A stretch of 64,000 bases of DNA, from the NCBI GenBank assembly GCA_949082785.1, contig CARVLU010000002.1, positions 62,001-126,000 of the forward strand, in the 5' to 3' direction. This DNA comes from an uncultured Alphaproteobacteria bacterium. GTDB lineage: Bacteria > Pseudomonadota > Alphaproteobacteria > Rs-D84. Below, in pieces: positions 15,930 through 25,004 of this stretch (position 1 is its first letter; the number at the start of each line of letters is the position of its first letter). The notes below the pieces were generated by a model. The model made no database searches. It was given only the letters and a program-made list of their open reading frames with translations, and was not told the DNA's origin. The translations under genes were made by a program, and so were the position numbers.

Positions 15930-15954
15930 AAAAAATCCCGGCATTTGCCGGGAT
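15930..15954 (-). terminator. terminator of the secretin gene
   Basis: Minus-strand stem ATCCCGGCA / TGCCGGGAT followed by a T run, directly after the 15959 stop. The -35 of the next gene begins 14 bp downstream. Confidence 0.75.
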
Positions 15955-15958
15955 GGGT

Positions 15959-17587
15959 TTAATTCAACGGTGCGCCCCAATGCTGTTGGATACTGCGTTC
16001 GACGTCCATCGGGCTGACCAGTACCTGTGGTGTCAAGATAACCACCAACACGTCACGCTGGGCCGATGTTTCGCGCGACCCCGACAGCGCCATAAAGTCC
16101 GGGTCCCCCAAACCATAGCGTGTGTCGTTATTTGTCTGCTTTTCAAATCCGGACACAACCAGCATTTGGCCCGATTCCATAATGACTTCTTGCATAAAGC
16201 TGCGTTCTTCGACTTCGGGTAATTGCAGTGTGACTTCGCCGATTGTCTGGGTTGACATCTGCAACAATTCGCGCACAGACATTTTGAACAACAGCAAGAT
16301 GCGGCCATTTTCCAAAACGTTCGGCAACAACTGCATCGAAAATCCAGTTTCCAGGTCGTCCTGGTCAACGGTGCTGGATTCGACGGTGGTAAAGTTGCGC
16401 GATTCAAAGCGTTTGATGTATCCGGTTGTACGGGTGTTGTTGACCGGTGCAACGCGGTTGTTGCGTGTGGTCACGCCGACGTTTGTCACCAGGGACACCT
16501 TGCCCTGCTTGGCCAGTGCCTGAATCAACGCATTACTGCCCGCCGCCCCCGACAGGGAACCGTTACGAATTTGATCCGGTGTGTATGCACCCGGCACTTC
16601 CTGGCCATTTTCCATGTGGGTGGCCCCGGTCAACGCCGACACGGTATTCGACAAAACGGCGATGTTCATGGAACTGGCCTCGGTCGATGTCAGGTTGTTT
16701 TTCGGATTGGCCACGATGTCCAAACCGGACGCGGAATTAATTGCCGCCGCCAGATTCAGCCCAAACGCGGAATTATTGGAAATCGACACCTGTAACACTT
16801 TGACGTCAATGGTGACCAATTGGGACAAACGCTTGTTCTGGCGGGCGATGTATTCGCCAACGCGTTTCTGAACCGACGGCGATGCGGTAACCGTGATGGT
16901 CCCCAAACTGCGCGATACGGTGAAATCAGCATTTGCATTTTTGCCAATGATGGACGCAATGGCCTGTTCGACTTCGTCCCATTCCTTTAACGTGGATTCC
17001 AGGGATACGACATTGCCGTCATCGGTCTGCATCGCAGATTGGAACGACACATCCGTCCCCAGTGCGTACAACGTAAACGTTTTGGTTTCTGTTTCATAAA
17101 ACACGATGGCATCTTTGTCATAATACCACAGCAAATCCAAATCGGTCGCCACCTGGGACAATAATCCCGACAATTTCCCGGTATATGCGATATTCATCGT
17201 CTTTTTCAATTTTTCCGCGTTCACCTGGCTGTCGATTTTGACGGGGATGCCGGTGACGGAATAAATGTCGTTGGCCAAAACTTGCAGGGATACCGGTTCA
17301 TTCAGCAAAATGGTGACGCCGGTGTCCGTTTCAAATTTGGACGGCAAATTGTTGCGGTGCGCCAAAACGGTGGATTTACTGCCCAACCATACCCCTTCGG
17401 ACATGGAAACGGTGTCGCCGGTGGCCACCTTGGCCCGGGGATTTTTCGCCATTTCGAACGCGTCGTACGCGTTGATAAAATCTTGATCGACGCTGGCGGC
17501 AACCTTGGCCGAATCGCGTGTCGCACATGCGGACACCAACGCACAAACGGCGGCGAACACGGCACAAAGTTTGATTGATTTAGTCAT
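15959..17587 (-). CDS. type IVb pilus-type secretin lipoprotein (PilN/BfpB-like)
   Basis: A 542-residue outer-membrane channel protein. The signal peptide ends in a lipobox, ALVSAC, so Cys21 is probably lipidated. Residues about 90-210 hold a beta-alpha secretin N-domain (LLNEPVSLQVLANDIYSVTG). The C-terminal secretin core is clear: TIDVKVLQVSISNNSAFGLNL, then the gate region, then VTNVGVTTRNNRVAP, and the family end ESGQMLVVSGFEKQTNNDTRYG..RDVLVVILTPQVL. A lipidated secretin next to a TcpQ-domain protein fits type IVb pilus (R64 PilN, BfpB, TcpC) systems. It lies 43 bp after the partner gene in a probable operon. No other pilus gene is in the window. Confidence 0.82.
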   Translation of the reverse strand: MTKSIKLCAVFAAVCALVSACATRDSAKVAASVDQDFINAYDAFEMAKNPRAKVATGDTVSMSEGVWLGSKSTVLAHRNNLPSKFETDTGVTILLNEPVSLQVLANDIYSVTGIPVKIDSQVNAEKLKKTMNIAYTGKLSGLLSQVATDLDLLWYYDKDAIVFYETETKTFTLYALGTDVSFQSAMQTDDGNVVSLESTLKEWDEVEQAIASIIGKNANADFTVSRSLGTITVTASPSVQKRVGEYIARQNKRLSQLVTIDVKVLQVSISNNSAFGLNLAAAINSASGLDIVANPKNNLTSTEASSMNIAVLSNTVSALTGATHMENGQEVPGAYTPDQIRNGSLSGAAGSNALIQALAKQGKVSLVTNVGVTTRNNRVAPVNNTRTTGYIKRFESRNFTTVESSTVDQDDLETGFSMQLLPNVLENGRILLLFKMSVRELLQMSTQTIGEVTLQLPEVEERSFMQEVIMESGQMLVVSGFEKQTNNDTRYGLGDPDFMALSGSRETSAQRDVLVVILTPQVLVSPMDVERSIQQHWGAPLN

Positions 17588-17630
17588 AAATTTCTCCTAC
17601 GTCCCTGATGCGTTTATATCATATTATATA

Positions 17631-18551
17631 TTATTCTTCGGCCGCGGAAATAACCAGCACGCGGTTTCCCTTGTAAAACTTGGCGTACGGGACCGGGGTT
17701 GCGCGACCAAAGTTGCGAACCAACGCGGATGCCACATCGACAAAGCGTCCCTTGAACACGGCGCTGGCTTCGACGGGGTATTCGCGTGACGTGGCCCAAA
17801 CCAAATCCCAACCTTCTTTGTCACACCAATCTTGCAAAATTTCACGCAGTGTCTGACCGCTGGCCACGACCCAGGAACGCACCTGGTCCTGTAATTCCTT
17901 GGGCGCTTCGGCGTCGGCGGATTCATCGACAATTAATTCTTCGGTTTCGGATTCAGACACGACCGTCCCATCGGGCAGTGTTGTCGTCTTCATCCCCGTG
18001 CGCGCCGCAAAGGCCGCATATCCATCGCCATATTTGCCACAATTTTTACGATTGCTGCGCGATACGGTCAAAATTTCGCCGCCATCATCTTCCAGCATTT
18101 CGCGGTGCAACAACGGCATTTCGGAATTCGTGTTGCATTCGTCGTCGAATCCCGCCGGGATTTGCATCCCGTGAATCATGTTCGCCCCCCCGGACCAGCC
18201 CGCGAATTCACCGCGCGACCCCAGGTTGAAATTATTTTCCACAACCAAATCCGCCCCAATCTTGGACACGATTTTGATGTTGTCGTTTTTCTTGCCGGCG
18301 CACGCCCCGGATTCACACGCCACTTCTACGTCGGCATCCGACCCGGCCAACGGCCATGCGGGCACGGGTGCCGGTGCGGTCTGGACGGCATCGTATTGCA
18401 CATTGTCGTATTCGGCAACGTATGTGTCGGCCGCGGTTTTATCCTGGGAATAAAAAACCTCTGACGTGACGACCTGGGGCAAGTTCTGCGCGGCAAAGCA
18501 ATACCCGGCAGCCGTTGCAAACATGGCGACAATCAAAATCTTGCGGAACAT
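17631..18551 (-). CDS. PilL/TcpQ-domain secretin-associated protein
   Basis: A 306-residue exported protein with signal peptide MFRKILIVAMFATAAGYCFA. The middle is low in recognisable motifs. The last 90 residues (VASGQTLREILQDWCDKEGWDLVW..YPVEASAVFKGRFVDVASALV) match the TcpQ/PilL C-terminal domain found beside type IVb pilus secretins, where it helps secretin assembly or stability. First gene of a two-gene operon with the secretin. The specific role is inferred from domain and context. Confidence 0.72.
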   Translation of the reverse strand: MFRKILIVAMFATAAGYCFAAQNLPQVVTSEVFYSQDKTAADTYVAEYDNVQYDAVQTAPAPVPAWPLAGSDADVEVACESGACAGKKNDNIKIVSKIGADLVVENNFNLGSRGEFAGWSGGANMIHGMQIPAGFDDECNTNSEMPLLHREMLEDDGGEILTVSRSNRKNCGKYGDGYAAFAARTGMKTTTLPDGTVVSESETEELIVDESADAEAPKELQDQVRSWVVASGQTLREILQDWCDKEGWDLVWATSREYPVEASAVFKGRFVDVASALVRNFGRATPVPYAKFYKGNRVLVISAAEE

Positions 18552-18740
18552 AAAATCTTCCTTTCCTGCGTGTTACTTTAATTTAATTACAGATATTATA
18601 ACAACTTGACCGAATCTGTGCAAGACCTAAAACGGGCTTTGGCCCCGAAAAAATCCAACAAAAAGATAAAATCGCACGAATCGACAAAAGATGTTATACT
18701 GCCATCAGAATTAAACGTTTTTGTTGGGGGTGTGATACAG

Positions 18741-19283
18741 ATGAACACGACGTATGTTTTGATTATGATGGCGGCGATGGTCGTGATGATGGGCGTGGTG
18801 GTGGGCTTTGTCGCGTCGGTCAGCGCGCGCGTTCGCGACACGTCAAAAACACTGGCGCATCAGTACAATCTGATTGTGAAAATGCAGGCGGTGCTGAAAA
18901 ACAAGTACGCGACAAATGCCGTCGCCGAAAACGCGGAAATGATTTACCAGGATTTACTGCAAAGCCTGATTCCCATTATGGCGGCGATTGACATCATGCC
19001 GCGCAACACGCCCGAACACCCGCTGTGGCGCGCACTGGGCGGGATTTTGGACGAATACGCCAAAAATCCGTTCGCACTGGAAAAACTGCGCCGCGCGATT
19101 AAGCTGGACGCAGAAGTTGCCCGCAGCGTGGACAATTACCTGAACCGGGCGGACGCGTTCCTGCACCATTTGACGGCCACCGAACCCAACGGTATTTTGA
19201 CCACAACGTTCACCGACGGTTTGCTGGGCCAGTCCCTGACATTCTTTACCCAGGCGCGCCAGCTGGCCGCGGGCGGACAATAA
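18741..19283 (+). CDS. membrane-anchored coiled protein, unknown function
   Basis: I place the start at ATG 18741 because a GGGGGTG stands before it; an upstream extension is possible but basic and poorly conserved-looking. The 180-residue product has one strong N-terminal transmembrane helix (residues 5-27, VLIMMAAMVVMMGVVVGFVA) followed by a soluble, mostly helical part with no Cys. It precedes sufB by 17 bp, so it may be co-transcribed, but nothing in the sequence ties it to Fe-S assembly. Confidence 0.55.
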   Translation: MNTTYVLIMMAAMVVMMGVVVGFVASVSARVRDTSKTLAHQYNLIVKMQAVLKNKYATNAVAENAEMIYQDLLQSLIPIMAAIDIMPRNTPEHPLWRALGGILDEYAKNPFALEKLRRAIKLDAEVARSVDNYLNRADAFLHHLTATEPNGILTTTFTDGLLGQSLTFFTQARQLAAGGQ

Positions 19284-19300
19284 TCGCGGGGGTATGATAT

Positions 19301-20626
19301 ATGGCCAAACTGTCCCCGGAATTGGTACGCGAAATATCCGCCGCACGCGGCGAACCGGATTGGTTGTTGCAATGGCGGCTGGGGGCGCTGCGGGCATGGG
19401 AACAAATGCGCGAACCGCATTGGGGCGAAATTGACTATGCCCCGATTGATTACGATGCGCTGAATTATTACAATGAACCCGCCGCGATTGACAATTCGGA
19501 TTTAAAGGAAACTTATGACAAGATGGGGCTCCCCGAACATGAACAGCGCGCACTGCTGGGCATGGCGACCGACACCGTCATCGACAGCAAATCCGTCCAC
19601 ACGTCATACACCGCCGAATTACAAAAACTGGGGATTATTTTTCTGCCGATGTCGGACGCGGTGCGGCAATATCCCGATTTGGTCAAAAAATATTTGGGAA
19701 CCGTGGTGCCGGCGGCGGATAATTTCTTTGCCGCGCTGAATGCGGCGGTCTTTTCCGACGGGACGTTCGTCTATGTCCCGCCGAATACCAAGTGTCCAAT
19801 TGACCTGGCCAGTTATTTCCGAATTGAAACGGCAAAAATCGGACAATTTGAACGAACGCTGATTATTGCGGACCGCGGCGCCACGCTGAGCTATATGGAA
19901 GGGTGCAGCGCCCCGCGCCGCCCCAACCACCAGTTGCACAGCGGCGTTGTCGAAGTGATTGCGCATGACGATGCGGTGGTTAAATACGCCACCGTCCAGA
20001 ACTGGTACGCCGGCGATTTCAGCCAGCCAAAATCCAGCGGCGGCATCCTGAATTTCGTGACCAAGCGGGGACGCACGGATGCGCGGGCGCGCCTGGACTG
20101 GACCCAGGTGGAAATCGGGTCCGCCATGACATGGAAATATCCGTCAACCATTTTGGCCGGCACCGACAGCAGCAGTGATTTTTATTCCCTGACCATTACA
20201 CGCGGCAATCAACAGGCCGACACCGGCACCAAAATGATTCACGTGGGCGACAATACGAAATCGAATATTTTATCTTATGGCGTGGCGCTGGACGCATCGC
20301 AACAAACGTTCCGCAGTCTGGTGTCGTTTGCCGGACGCGGCGGAATAAACGCGTGCAAGTGCGACAGTCGCATCGTTGGCACCGACGCTGTGGCGAACAC
20401 GTTGCCAACAATCATCCACACCAACGGCGCCAACGACCAAAGCCACGAAGCAACCACCGGCGCCATTGATGCGGCGGCGCTGCTGTATCTGCAACAGGCG
20501 GGCATCAGCGCGGACGCGGCAACGGCCCTGATTGTGGGGGGGATGGCCGCACCCATTATCGCGCGGTTGCCGATGGAATTCCTGGTCGAATCCAAGCAAT
20601 TAATTCAGATGGCCCTGGCCCATTAA
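19301..20626 (+). CDS. sufB: Fe-S cluster assembly scaffold SufB
   Basis: Scaffold subunit that, with SufC and SufD, builds Fe-S clusters from sulfur passed on by SufS/SufE. At 441 residues it is a little shorter than usual. Diagnostic stretches are FVYVPPNTKCPIDLASYFRI, the GCSAPRRPNHQLHSGVVEVI segment, VKYATVQNWYAGD, and the C-terminal ACKCDSRIVGTDAVANTLP with EATTGAIDAAALLYLQQ. SufC follows after an intervening minus-strand gene; sufD is not in the window. sufE, sufT and sufS are at 46.6-48.5 kb. Confidence 0.93.
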   Translation: MAKLSPELVREISAARGEPDWLLQWRLGALRAWEQMREPHWGEIDYAPIDYDALNYYNEPAAIDNSDLKETYDKMGLPEHEQRALLGMATDTVIDSKSVHTSYTAELQKLGIIFLPMSDAVRQYPDLVKKYLGTVVPAADNFFAALNAAVFSDGTFVYVPPNTKCPIDLASYFRIETAKIGQFERTLIIADRGATLSYMEGCSAPRRPNHQLHSGVVEVIAHDDAVVKYATVQNWYAGDFSQPKSSGGILNFVTKRGRTDARARLDWTQVEIGSAMTWKYPSTILAGTDSSSDFYSLTITRGNQQADTGTKMIHVGDNTKSNILSYGVALDASQQTFRSLVSFAGRGGINACKCDSRIVGTDAVANTLPTIIHTNGANDQSHEATTGAIDAAALLYLQQAGISADAATALIVGGMAAPIIARLPMEFLVESKQLIQMALAH

Positions 20627-20642
20627 CCGTGGTGCGACCGCA

Positions 20643-21278
20643 TCAATCCGTGACGTATATGCACGCGGGTGTTGTGATATCATACATGCCAGAATTATCG
20701 CCAAACGGTCCGTCGGCCCCATCAATCCAGCAATCGGTTATATTTTCGTTTTCACCCGCAGTACTGTGGCCGTAAACGGTATCACCCGCCGCATTCTTCA
20801 GACCCGGACACCGCTGGCACCCGGTATAAACATATCTGTCCGGCGTTCCGTAATACCCGGCGGCGCACCGAACATATAACGTATTTGGCTGCCATTGGTT
20901 GCAATCGCATCCACTTCGTTCCATCAAAACTTCGGCCCCCACCAAATCTGGGTCATCATATCCCGCCGCCGTAAATGTTTGCCAAAAATTTTGCGTATCG
21001 TCGCAATACGACTTACAAAATCCATTCATGGTACACTGCCAGCCACCAGCGCCACTGCCCAGATTGACATATTTTTCGGTGGTTGACATGCATCCGGCAT
21101 ATCCCTTTTTGCAATTGCCGGCGGCCGTATCGCCCCCCGCCCGACACCAATAGCACTGACCGCCACTGACCGAATAATCAATCACACAATATGTTCCGTT
21201 TTTTGTGTAATCACCATACGCGCCCGACGCACAGAATCCGCCAAAAATTAATACCGGCAGCATAAGAAATCGTTTCAC
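20643..21278 (-). CDS. small secreted cysteine-rich protein (leader-controlled group)
   Basis: A 211-residue exported protein. I use the GTG at 21278 (RBS AAGGGG), which gives the signal peptide VKRFLMLPVLIFGGFCASG. The mature protein has about two dozen Cys in pairs such as CYWCRAGG, CKKGYAGC, CDCNQW and CAAGYYGTP. The C-terminus repeats the group pattern (FGDNSGMYDITTPACIYV). It is inserted on the minus strand between sufB and sufC. Its leader (21279-21494) belongs to the attenuator family and its promoter overlaps that of sufC. Confidence 0.75.
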   Translation of the reverse strand: MKRFLMLPVLIFGGFCASGAYGDYTKNGTYCVIDYSVSGGQCYWCRAGGDTAAGNCKKGYAGCMSTTEKYVNLGSGAGGWQCTMNGFCKSYCDDTQNFWQTFTAAGYDDPDLVGAEVLMERSGCDCNQWQPNTLYVRCAAGYYGTPDRYVYTGCQRCPGLKNAAGDTVYGHSTAGENENITDCWIDGADGPFGDNSGMYDITTPACIYVTD

Positions 21279-21494
21279 AATTAACCCCTTTTTTACGATT
21301 AACAAAAAACCACCAAAAAATGGTGGCTGGGGGTTGAGAACAATTTCTGGAAATTGTGGGCTTATTCATATATATCGCCGCCCCCCAGCCCGGGCTGGGG
21401 TTATTTATCATCACAATAAAAAAAGACACTTTCGCGCCTTTGATTTCATGACGCCAGATATGGGTTCTCACACCCATCAGCGGAACACCCGCTG
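21279..21494 (-). promoter_or_regulatory. attenuator-type leader RNA, copy C
   Basis: Same order as copy A. Hairpin 1 is CAGCGG/CCGCTG with loop GUGUU (21478-21494). Hairpin 2 is TGGG/CCCA with loop TGTGAGAA (21461-21476). The X:X' hairpin pairs CCCCAGCC with GGCTGGGG (21383-21400). A small hairpin precedes the second X (CCCCCAGCC, complement of 21325-21333). The terminator is CCACC/GGTGG with a T run (21302-21326). The RBS and GTG follow. Confidence 0.65.
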
Positions 21495-21502
21495 ACACGC
21501 AA

Positions 21503-21532
21503 ACTATACCATTTATGCGAATTGCAACGCAA
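21503..21532 (-). promoter_or_regulatory. promoter of leader C
   Basis: Minus strand TTGCGT (21527-21532), 18-bp spacer, TATAGT (21503-21508); the start falls just before hairpin 1. It shares bases with the divergent sufC promoter. Confidence 0.55.
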
Positions 21533-21549
21533 GCAATTTGTGGTATAAT
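21522..21549 (+). promoter_or_regulatory. sufC promoter
   Basis: TTGCAA at 21522-21527, 16-bp spacer, TATAAT at 21544-21549. It overlaps the -35 of the divergent leader C promoter, so the two may compete for RNA polymerase. Confidence 0.65.
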
Positions 21550-21573
21550 CCATATAAAACACAGGGTTTATCT

Positions 21574-22251
21574 ATGCTGGAAATTAAAAATTTGTCCGTA
21601 TCTTTGGACGGGAAAAAATTGCTGCACGACATCACGATGTCGGTTGCCGATGACGCGCGTCATTTGCTGGCCGGCCATAACGGCAGTGGGAAATCAACAC
21701 TGGCCGCGGTTATTGCGGGCGACGACCGATATACGGTTGACGCCGGGCAAATCATCTTTGACGGGCGCGACATCACGGGCGAAAACGCCACCACCCGCGC
21801 GTTGATGGGAATTTTTCTGGGGGCGCAAAATGTTCCCGAAATTCCGGGTCTGACGGTGATGAGCTTTTTAAAACACTCGGCCGTGGCGCACACGCATTTT
21901 CAAACGGGCCGCGATTTGTCCATGGGGGAATTCTTGACCCGATTGGAAAATGCGCGCGCCGCGCTGGACATTCCAAAAGAATGGCTGAACCGCAGTATCA
22001 ATGTCGGATTTTCCGGTGGCGAACGGAAACGGTTGATGTTGCTGCGCCTGGTGATGACGGCACCGAAATTGGCCATCTTGGACGAACCGGATTCGGGGGC
22101 GGACGCGGCGACAAAAAAACAAATCGCGGATACAATCGCCGCCATGCCTGACACCGCATTTTTATTCATATCGCATCAATCGGATTTCACCGCCGCGGTT
22201 GCGCCCAGCGCAACTACCACTTTGTCCGCGGGCCATATTGTGATACAATAA
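21574..22251 (+). CDS. sufC: Fe-S assembly ATPase SufC
   Basis: ABC-type ATPase that drives SufB/SufD on the Fe-S scaffold. The ATG at 21574 (MLEIKNLSV) gives 225 residues. Walker A is GHNGSGKS (about 33-40), the ABC signature is FSGGERKR, and Walker B is KLAILDEPDSGAD, the DEPDSG form close to the SufC consensus. Switch His is in FLFISHQSDF. It is separated from sufB by a minus-strand cysteine-rich gene, and has its own promoter. Confidence 0.9.
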   Translation: MLEIKNLSVSLDGKKLLHDITMSVADDARHLLAGHNGSGKSTLAAVIAGDDRYTVDAGQIIFDGRDITGENATTRALMGIFLGAQNVPEIPGLTVMSFLKHSAVAHTHFQTGRDLSMGEFLTRLENARAALDIPKEWLNRSINVGFSGGERKRLMLLRLVMTAPKLAILDEPDSGADAATKKQIADTIAAMPDTAFLFISHQSDFTAAVAPSATTTLSAGHIVIQ

Positions 22252-22284
22252 CCCCATAACGTTTTAACCAAAGGATTTATTATC

Positions 22285-23262
22285 ATGGTCAGAAAAACAG
22301 CCCCCATAACCACGCCGGCCAAATTATCCACATGGCTGTGGCGGGCCCCTGTTAAATTCGCGTTGTTGGTGGTGTTTGGACCGCTGGCACTGGGTGGGCT
22401 GTACGCCATTATCGCCAGTGCATTCACCGCCCCCGAAAACCAGCCCATCGCCACATGGCCGATGATGGCGCTGATGTTTGCGGTGGTGGCCTGGGCCGCA
22501 TTCAGATTGATTAAACGGCTGCCGCGCGATGATATGGGCCAACGCCAATTTGTGGGAATTTATACCGCGGCATTCTTTGTATCACGTGTTATCGGAATTT
22601 TGGGATTAATGTTCTTGGGCTTTGTTTATTTGCCGATGATGATTTCGTTGTCGATGAACAACATGGCGGTTTTGCCGTGGCTGGTGCTGGTGATGACGGT
22701 GCTGGCGCTGGTGGCGGCATATGTCGGCGGATTGCAAATCATCAATCTGTATGCCACATACATGCGCGCAATCAACATGGGTGTCCCCCAGTGGAAGGCG
22801 ATTTTAACCCTGCCCTGTTCCATGCTGTGGATGCCGGGATATATATTGACCGATGAAAAACAAAAACGCGCCACCGACATCAAAATCGGCGCCACCTGGT
22901 ACACGTCGTTCGTTAATTGGATTGTCGCATCGCCCGCCAACGCATGGCTGATGTTTATCGTGATGATTTTGGGGTCCGGGATGCTGTACGGATATGGCTG
23001 GATTATGTTGCCGGTATTTGCGGCACCAATTGTTATCTTTGGCATATGGCAATGGATTGCGGGGTCGGCACGTATGCGCAAAAACATTGGCGGCGCGTTT
23101 TCAACGGTTGCGATTATTGTCAACGTGCTGACCATTATCACGGTGATTACAGTCAATGTGATTGCGTACCGCGTCATGCGGGACGTGTCCCCCATCGCCA
23201 TGGCCGATGCACCGGTGGAAATGATTGCGCCCAGCGCCCCCGCGGACAACATCGAACAATAA
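22285..23262 (+). CDS. multi-pass membrane protein of unknown function
   Basis: A 325-residue protein with seven or eight hydrophobic helices (about 25-50, 63-78, 93-120, 130-160, 180-195, 225-245, 250-270, 280-305) separated by short basic loops (RLIKRLPRDD, RMRKN). No transporter signature is evident. The C-terminus is a Pro/Ala tail. It begins 33 bp after sufC and is followed 23 bp later by an AI-2E-family protein, so the three may share a transcript. Confidence 0.6.
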   Translation: MVRKTAPITTPAKLSTWLWRAPVKFALLVVFGPLALGGLYAIIASAFTAPENQPIATWPMMALMFAVVAWAAFRLIKRLPRDDMGQRQFVGIYTAAFFVSRVIGILGLMFLGFVYLPMMISLSMNNMAVLPWLVLVMTVLALVAAYVGGLQIINLYATYMRAINMGVPQWKAILTLPCSMLWMPGYILTDEKQKRATDIKIGATWYTSFVNWIVASPANAWLMFIVMILGSGMLYGYGWIMLPVFAAPIVIFGIWQWIAGSARMRKNIGGAFSTVAIIVNVLTIITVITVNVIAYRVMRDVSPIAMADAPVEMIAPSAPADNIEQ

Positions 23263-23285
23263 TTTAAAAAGTAATAGGCAAACAC

Positions 23286-24329
23286 ATGAACGGAATTATC
23301 TTATTTGCGGGCGCCCTGTTGTTCCTGTGGCTGGGACGGTCGATTTTCATCCCGTTGCTGGCAGCGGTGTTTTTGTGGTATTTGATTAACGCGATTGCGT
23401 CATATTACCGCAAAATCATGCCGTACAACGCCCCGCATAATCAGCATGAACGTCGCGTGGGTATTGTCTTTAACTGGGTGTCCAGTGGGTTGGCCCTGGT
23501 GACGCTGGGGGGATTAATTTATCTGTTCATCACCCAGGTGCGCCCGATGTTTGCCGAACTGATGGCCGCTTTGCCGGAAATTCAACAAAAAATGATGACA
23601 TTTGCGGACTTTCTGTCGGGCCGTCTGGGCGTGTCATTTGACGCGGGCATGATGCCCAACGTCACAAAAATCGCCACCAACGTCGGCGCATCCGCATTTG
23701 GCATTGCGACCGCCATCGGAATGATTTTCGTCTATATGCTGTTTATGTTTGTGGAACAAAGCACATTTAACAAAAAATTTGCCGCCCTGTTCCCCAATAA
23801 ATCGCGGTCGAAAAAGATGCGCTTTATCCTGGGCAGTATCGACGAAAACATGAAAAAATATCTGTTTATGAAAACGCTGATATCGGGCGTGACGGGCGTG
23901 CTGTCATTCTTTTGGTTACAGGCCATCGGATTGCAATTCGCGGGCGTGTGGGCGTTTATCGTCTTTGTTACCAGTTACATCCCGACCATCGGCGCGATTG
24001 TCGCGTGCAGTTTGCCGATTTTATATTCGCTGGTCATAACGGACAGTCTGCATCAGCCATTGCTGGTCGCCGTCGGATTAATCGGATTACAGATTTTGTT
24101 CGGCAACATTATCGAACCGAAATTAACAGGCAAAACATTAAACCTGTCAACGTTGGCGATTTTAATCAACCTGGTGTTCTGGGGAATGCTGTGGGGGATT
24201 GCGGGAATGTTTTTCAGCGTGCCGTTATTGGTGGCGACGTTTATCATCACGGCCCAGTTTGATTCAACGCGATGGATAGCGGTCTTGCTGTCGGCGGACG
24301 GAAAAATCCCCGCAAAAAGTGGCGAATAA
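23286..24329 (+). CDS. AI-2E family transporter (PerM/YhhT-like)
   Basis: A 347-residue inner-membrane permease-like protein. It has an N-terminal pair of helices, a long amphipathic middle (AELMAALPEIQQKMMTF), and the family core in the last third: MKTLISGVTGVLSFFWLQAIG, FVTSYIPTIGAIVACSLPIL, GNIIEPKLTGKTLNLSTLAI. Members are exporters or Na+/H+ antiporters; the substrate here is unknown. Confidence 0.82.
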   Translation: MNGIILFAGALLFLWLGRSIFIPLLAAVFLWYLINAIASYYRKIMPYNAPHNQHERRVGIVFNWVSSGLALVTLGGLIYLFITQVRPMFAELMAALPEIQQKMMTFADFLSGRLGVSFDAGMMPNVTKIATNVGASAFGIATAIGMIFVYMLFMFVEQSTFNKKFAALFPNKSRSKKMRFILGSIDENMKKYLFMKTLISGVTGVLSFFWLQAIGLQFAGVWAFIVFVTSYIPTIGAIVACSLPILYSLVITDSLHQPLLVAVGLIGLQILFGNIIEPKLTGKTLNLSTLAILINLVFWGMLWGIAGMFFSVPLLVATFIITAQFDSTRWIAVLLSADGKIPAKSGE

Positions 24330-24334
24330 TCCCC

Positions 24335-24375
24335 CAAAAAAAATGCGCTATGCGCATTGTTTCCGGGGATTTTTA
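24335..24375. terminator. bidirectional terminator between convergent genes
   Basis: Core stem AATGCGC / GCGCATT with eight T on the minus strand (ends rnd), nested within an outer CCCC...GGGG pair followed by ATTTTT on the plus strand. Confidence 0.7.
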
Positions 24376-25002
24376 TGAATTTACCGGGTTGTGATTGAAT
24401 ATGTCGCGCACGCCCCAATTCATGTCCAATTCGCACCGCGTCGGCAAAAAATCAAAGCATTGACGCGCCAGCATCAGCCGGTTTTCATCGGCCAATGTGT
24501 CCGTCAAATAATCCTTTAATAAATGCAGATACATGACATCGGCCGCGGCGTATTGTTTTTGTGGCGTATTCAATCGTCCCGTCCAATCGGAACAACATTC
24601 ATCACGGTCCAATGTGATGCCAAAAATATCACGCAACGCATGGTGCAGCGTATGCCCCCCATTGGGGTGCGCCAACAGCATGCCAATTTTTGTACAAAAC
24701 ACCGGCGTCGCCCATATGCCCAACCGTTTGTATATCATGACCATGTCCATGCGGGCATAATGAAAAATTTTCAAAGATTTGGGATTGGCCAGCACGCGCG
24801 ACACGTTTGGATAATCGCGGTTGTCACGGATATGTATCAGAAAGTAATCATCGGACCCGCGCGCCCGCATCTGCACCAGACACAATCTGTCCGCATGCAC
24901 GTCCAACCCCGTCAGTTCCGTATCGACCGCCAATTCGGTCGCATCCATTAACTGCGCGGTCTGTGATGGGGATAAATCTTCGTCCTGGTATATAATATTC
25001 AT
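24373..25002 (-). CDS. rnd: ribonuclease D-type 3'-5' exonuclease
   Basis: DEDDy exonuclease of the RNase D family that trims tRNA and other RNA 3' ends. All three exo motifs are present: AVDTELTGL (about 27-35), FHYARMDM (about 80-87) and YAAADVMYL (about 151-159) with its Tyr/Asp. At 209 residues it lacks the HRDC domains of E. coli RNase D, as in short alphaproteobacterial forms. It starts two bases after the ruvX stop, so the two form an operon. Confidence 0.85.
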   Translation of the reverse strand: MNIIYQDEDLSPSQTAQLMDATELAVDTELTGLDVHADRLCLVQMRARGSDDYFLIHIRDNRDYPNVSRVLANPKSLKIFHYARMDMVMIYKRLGIWATPVFCTKIGMLLAHPNGGHTLHHALRDIFGITLDRDECCSDWTGRLNTPQKQYAAADVMYLHLLKDYLTDTLADENRLMLARQCFDFLPTRCELDMNWGVRDIFNHNPVNS

Positions 25003-25004
25003 TA

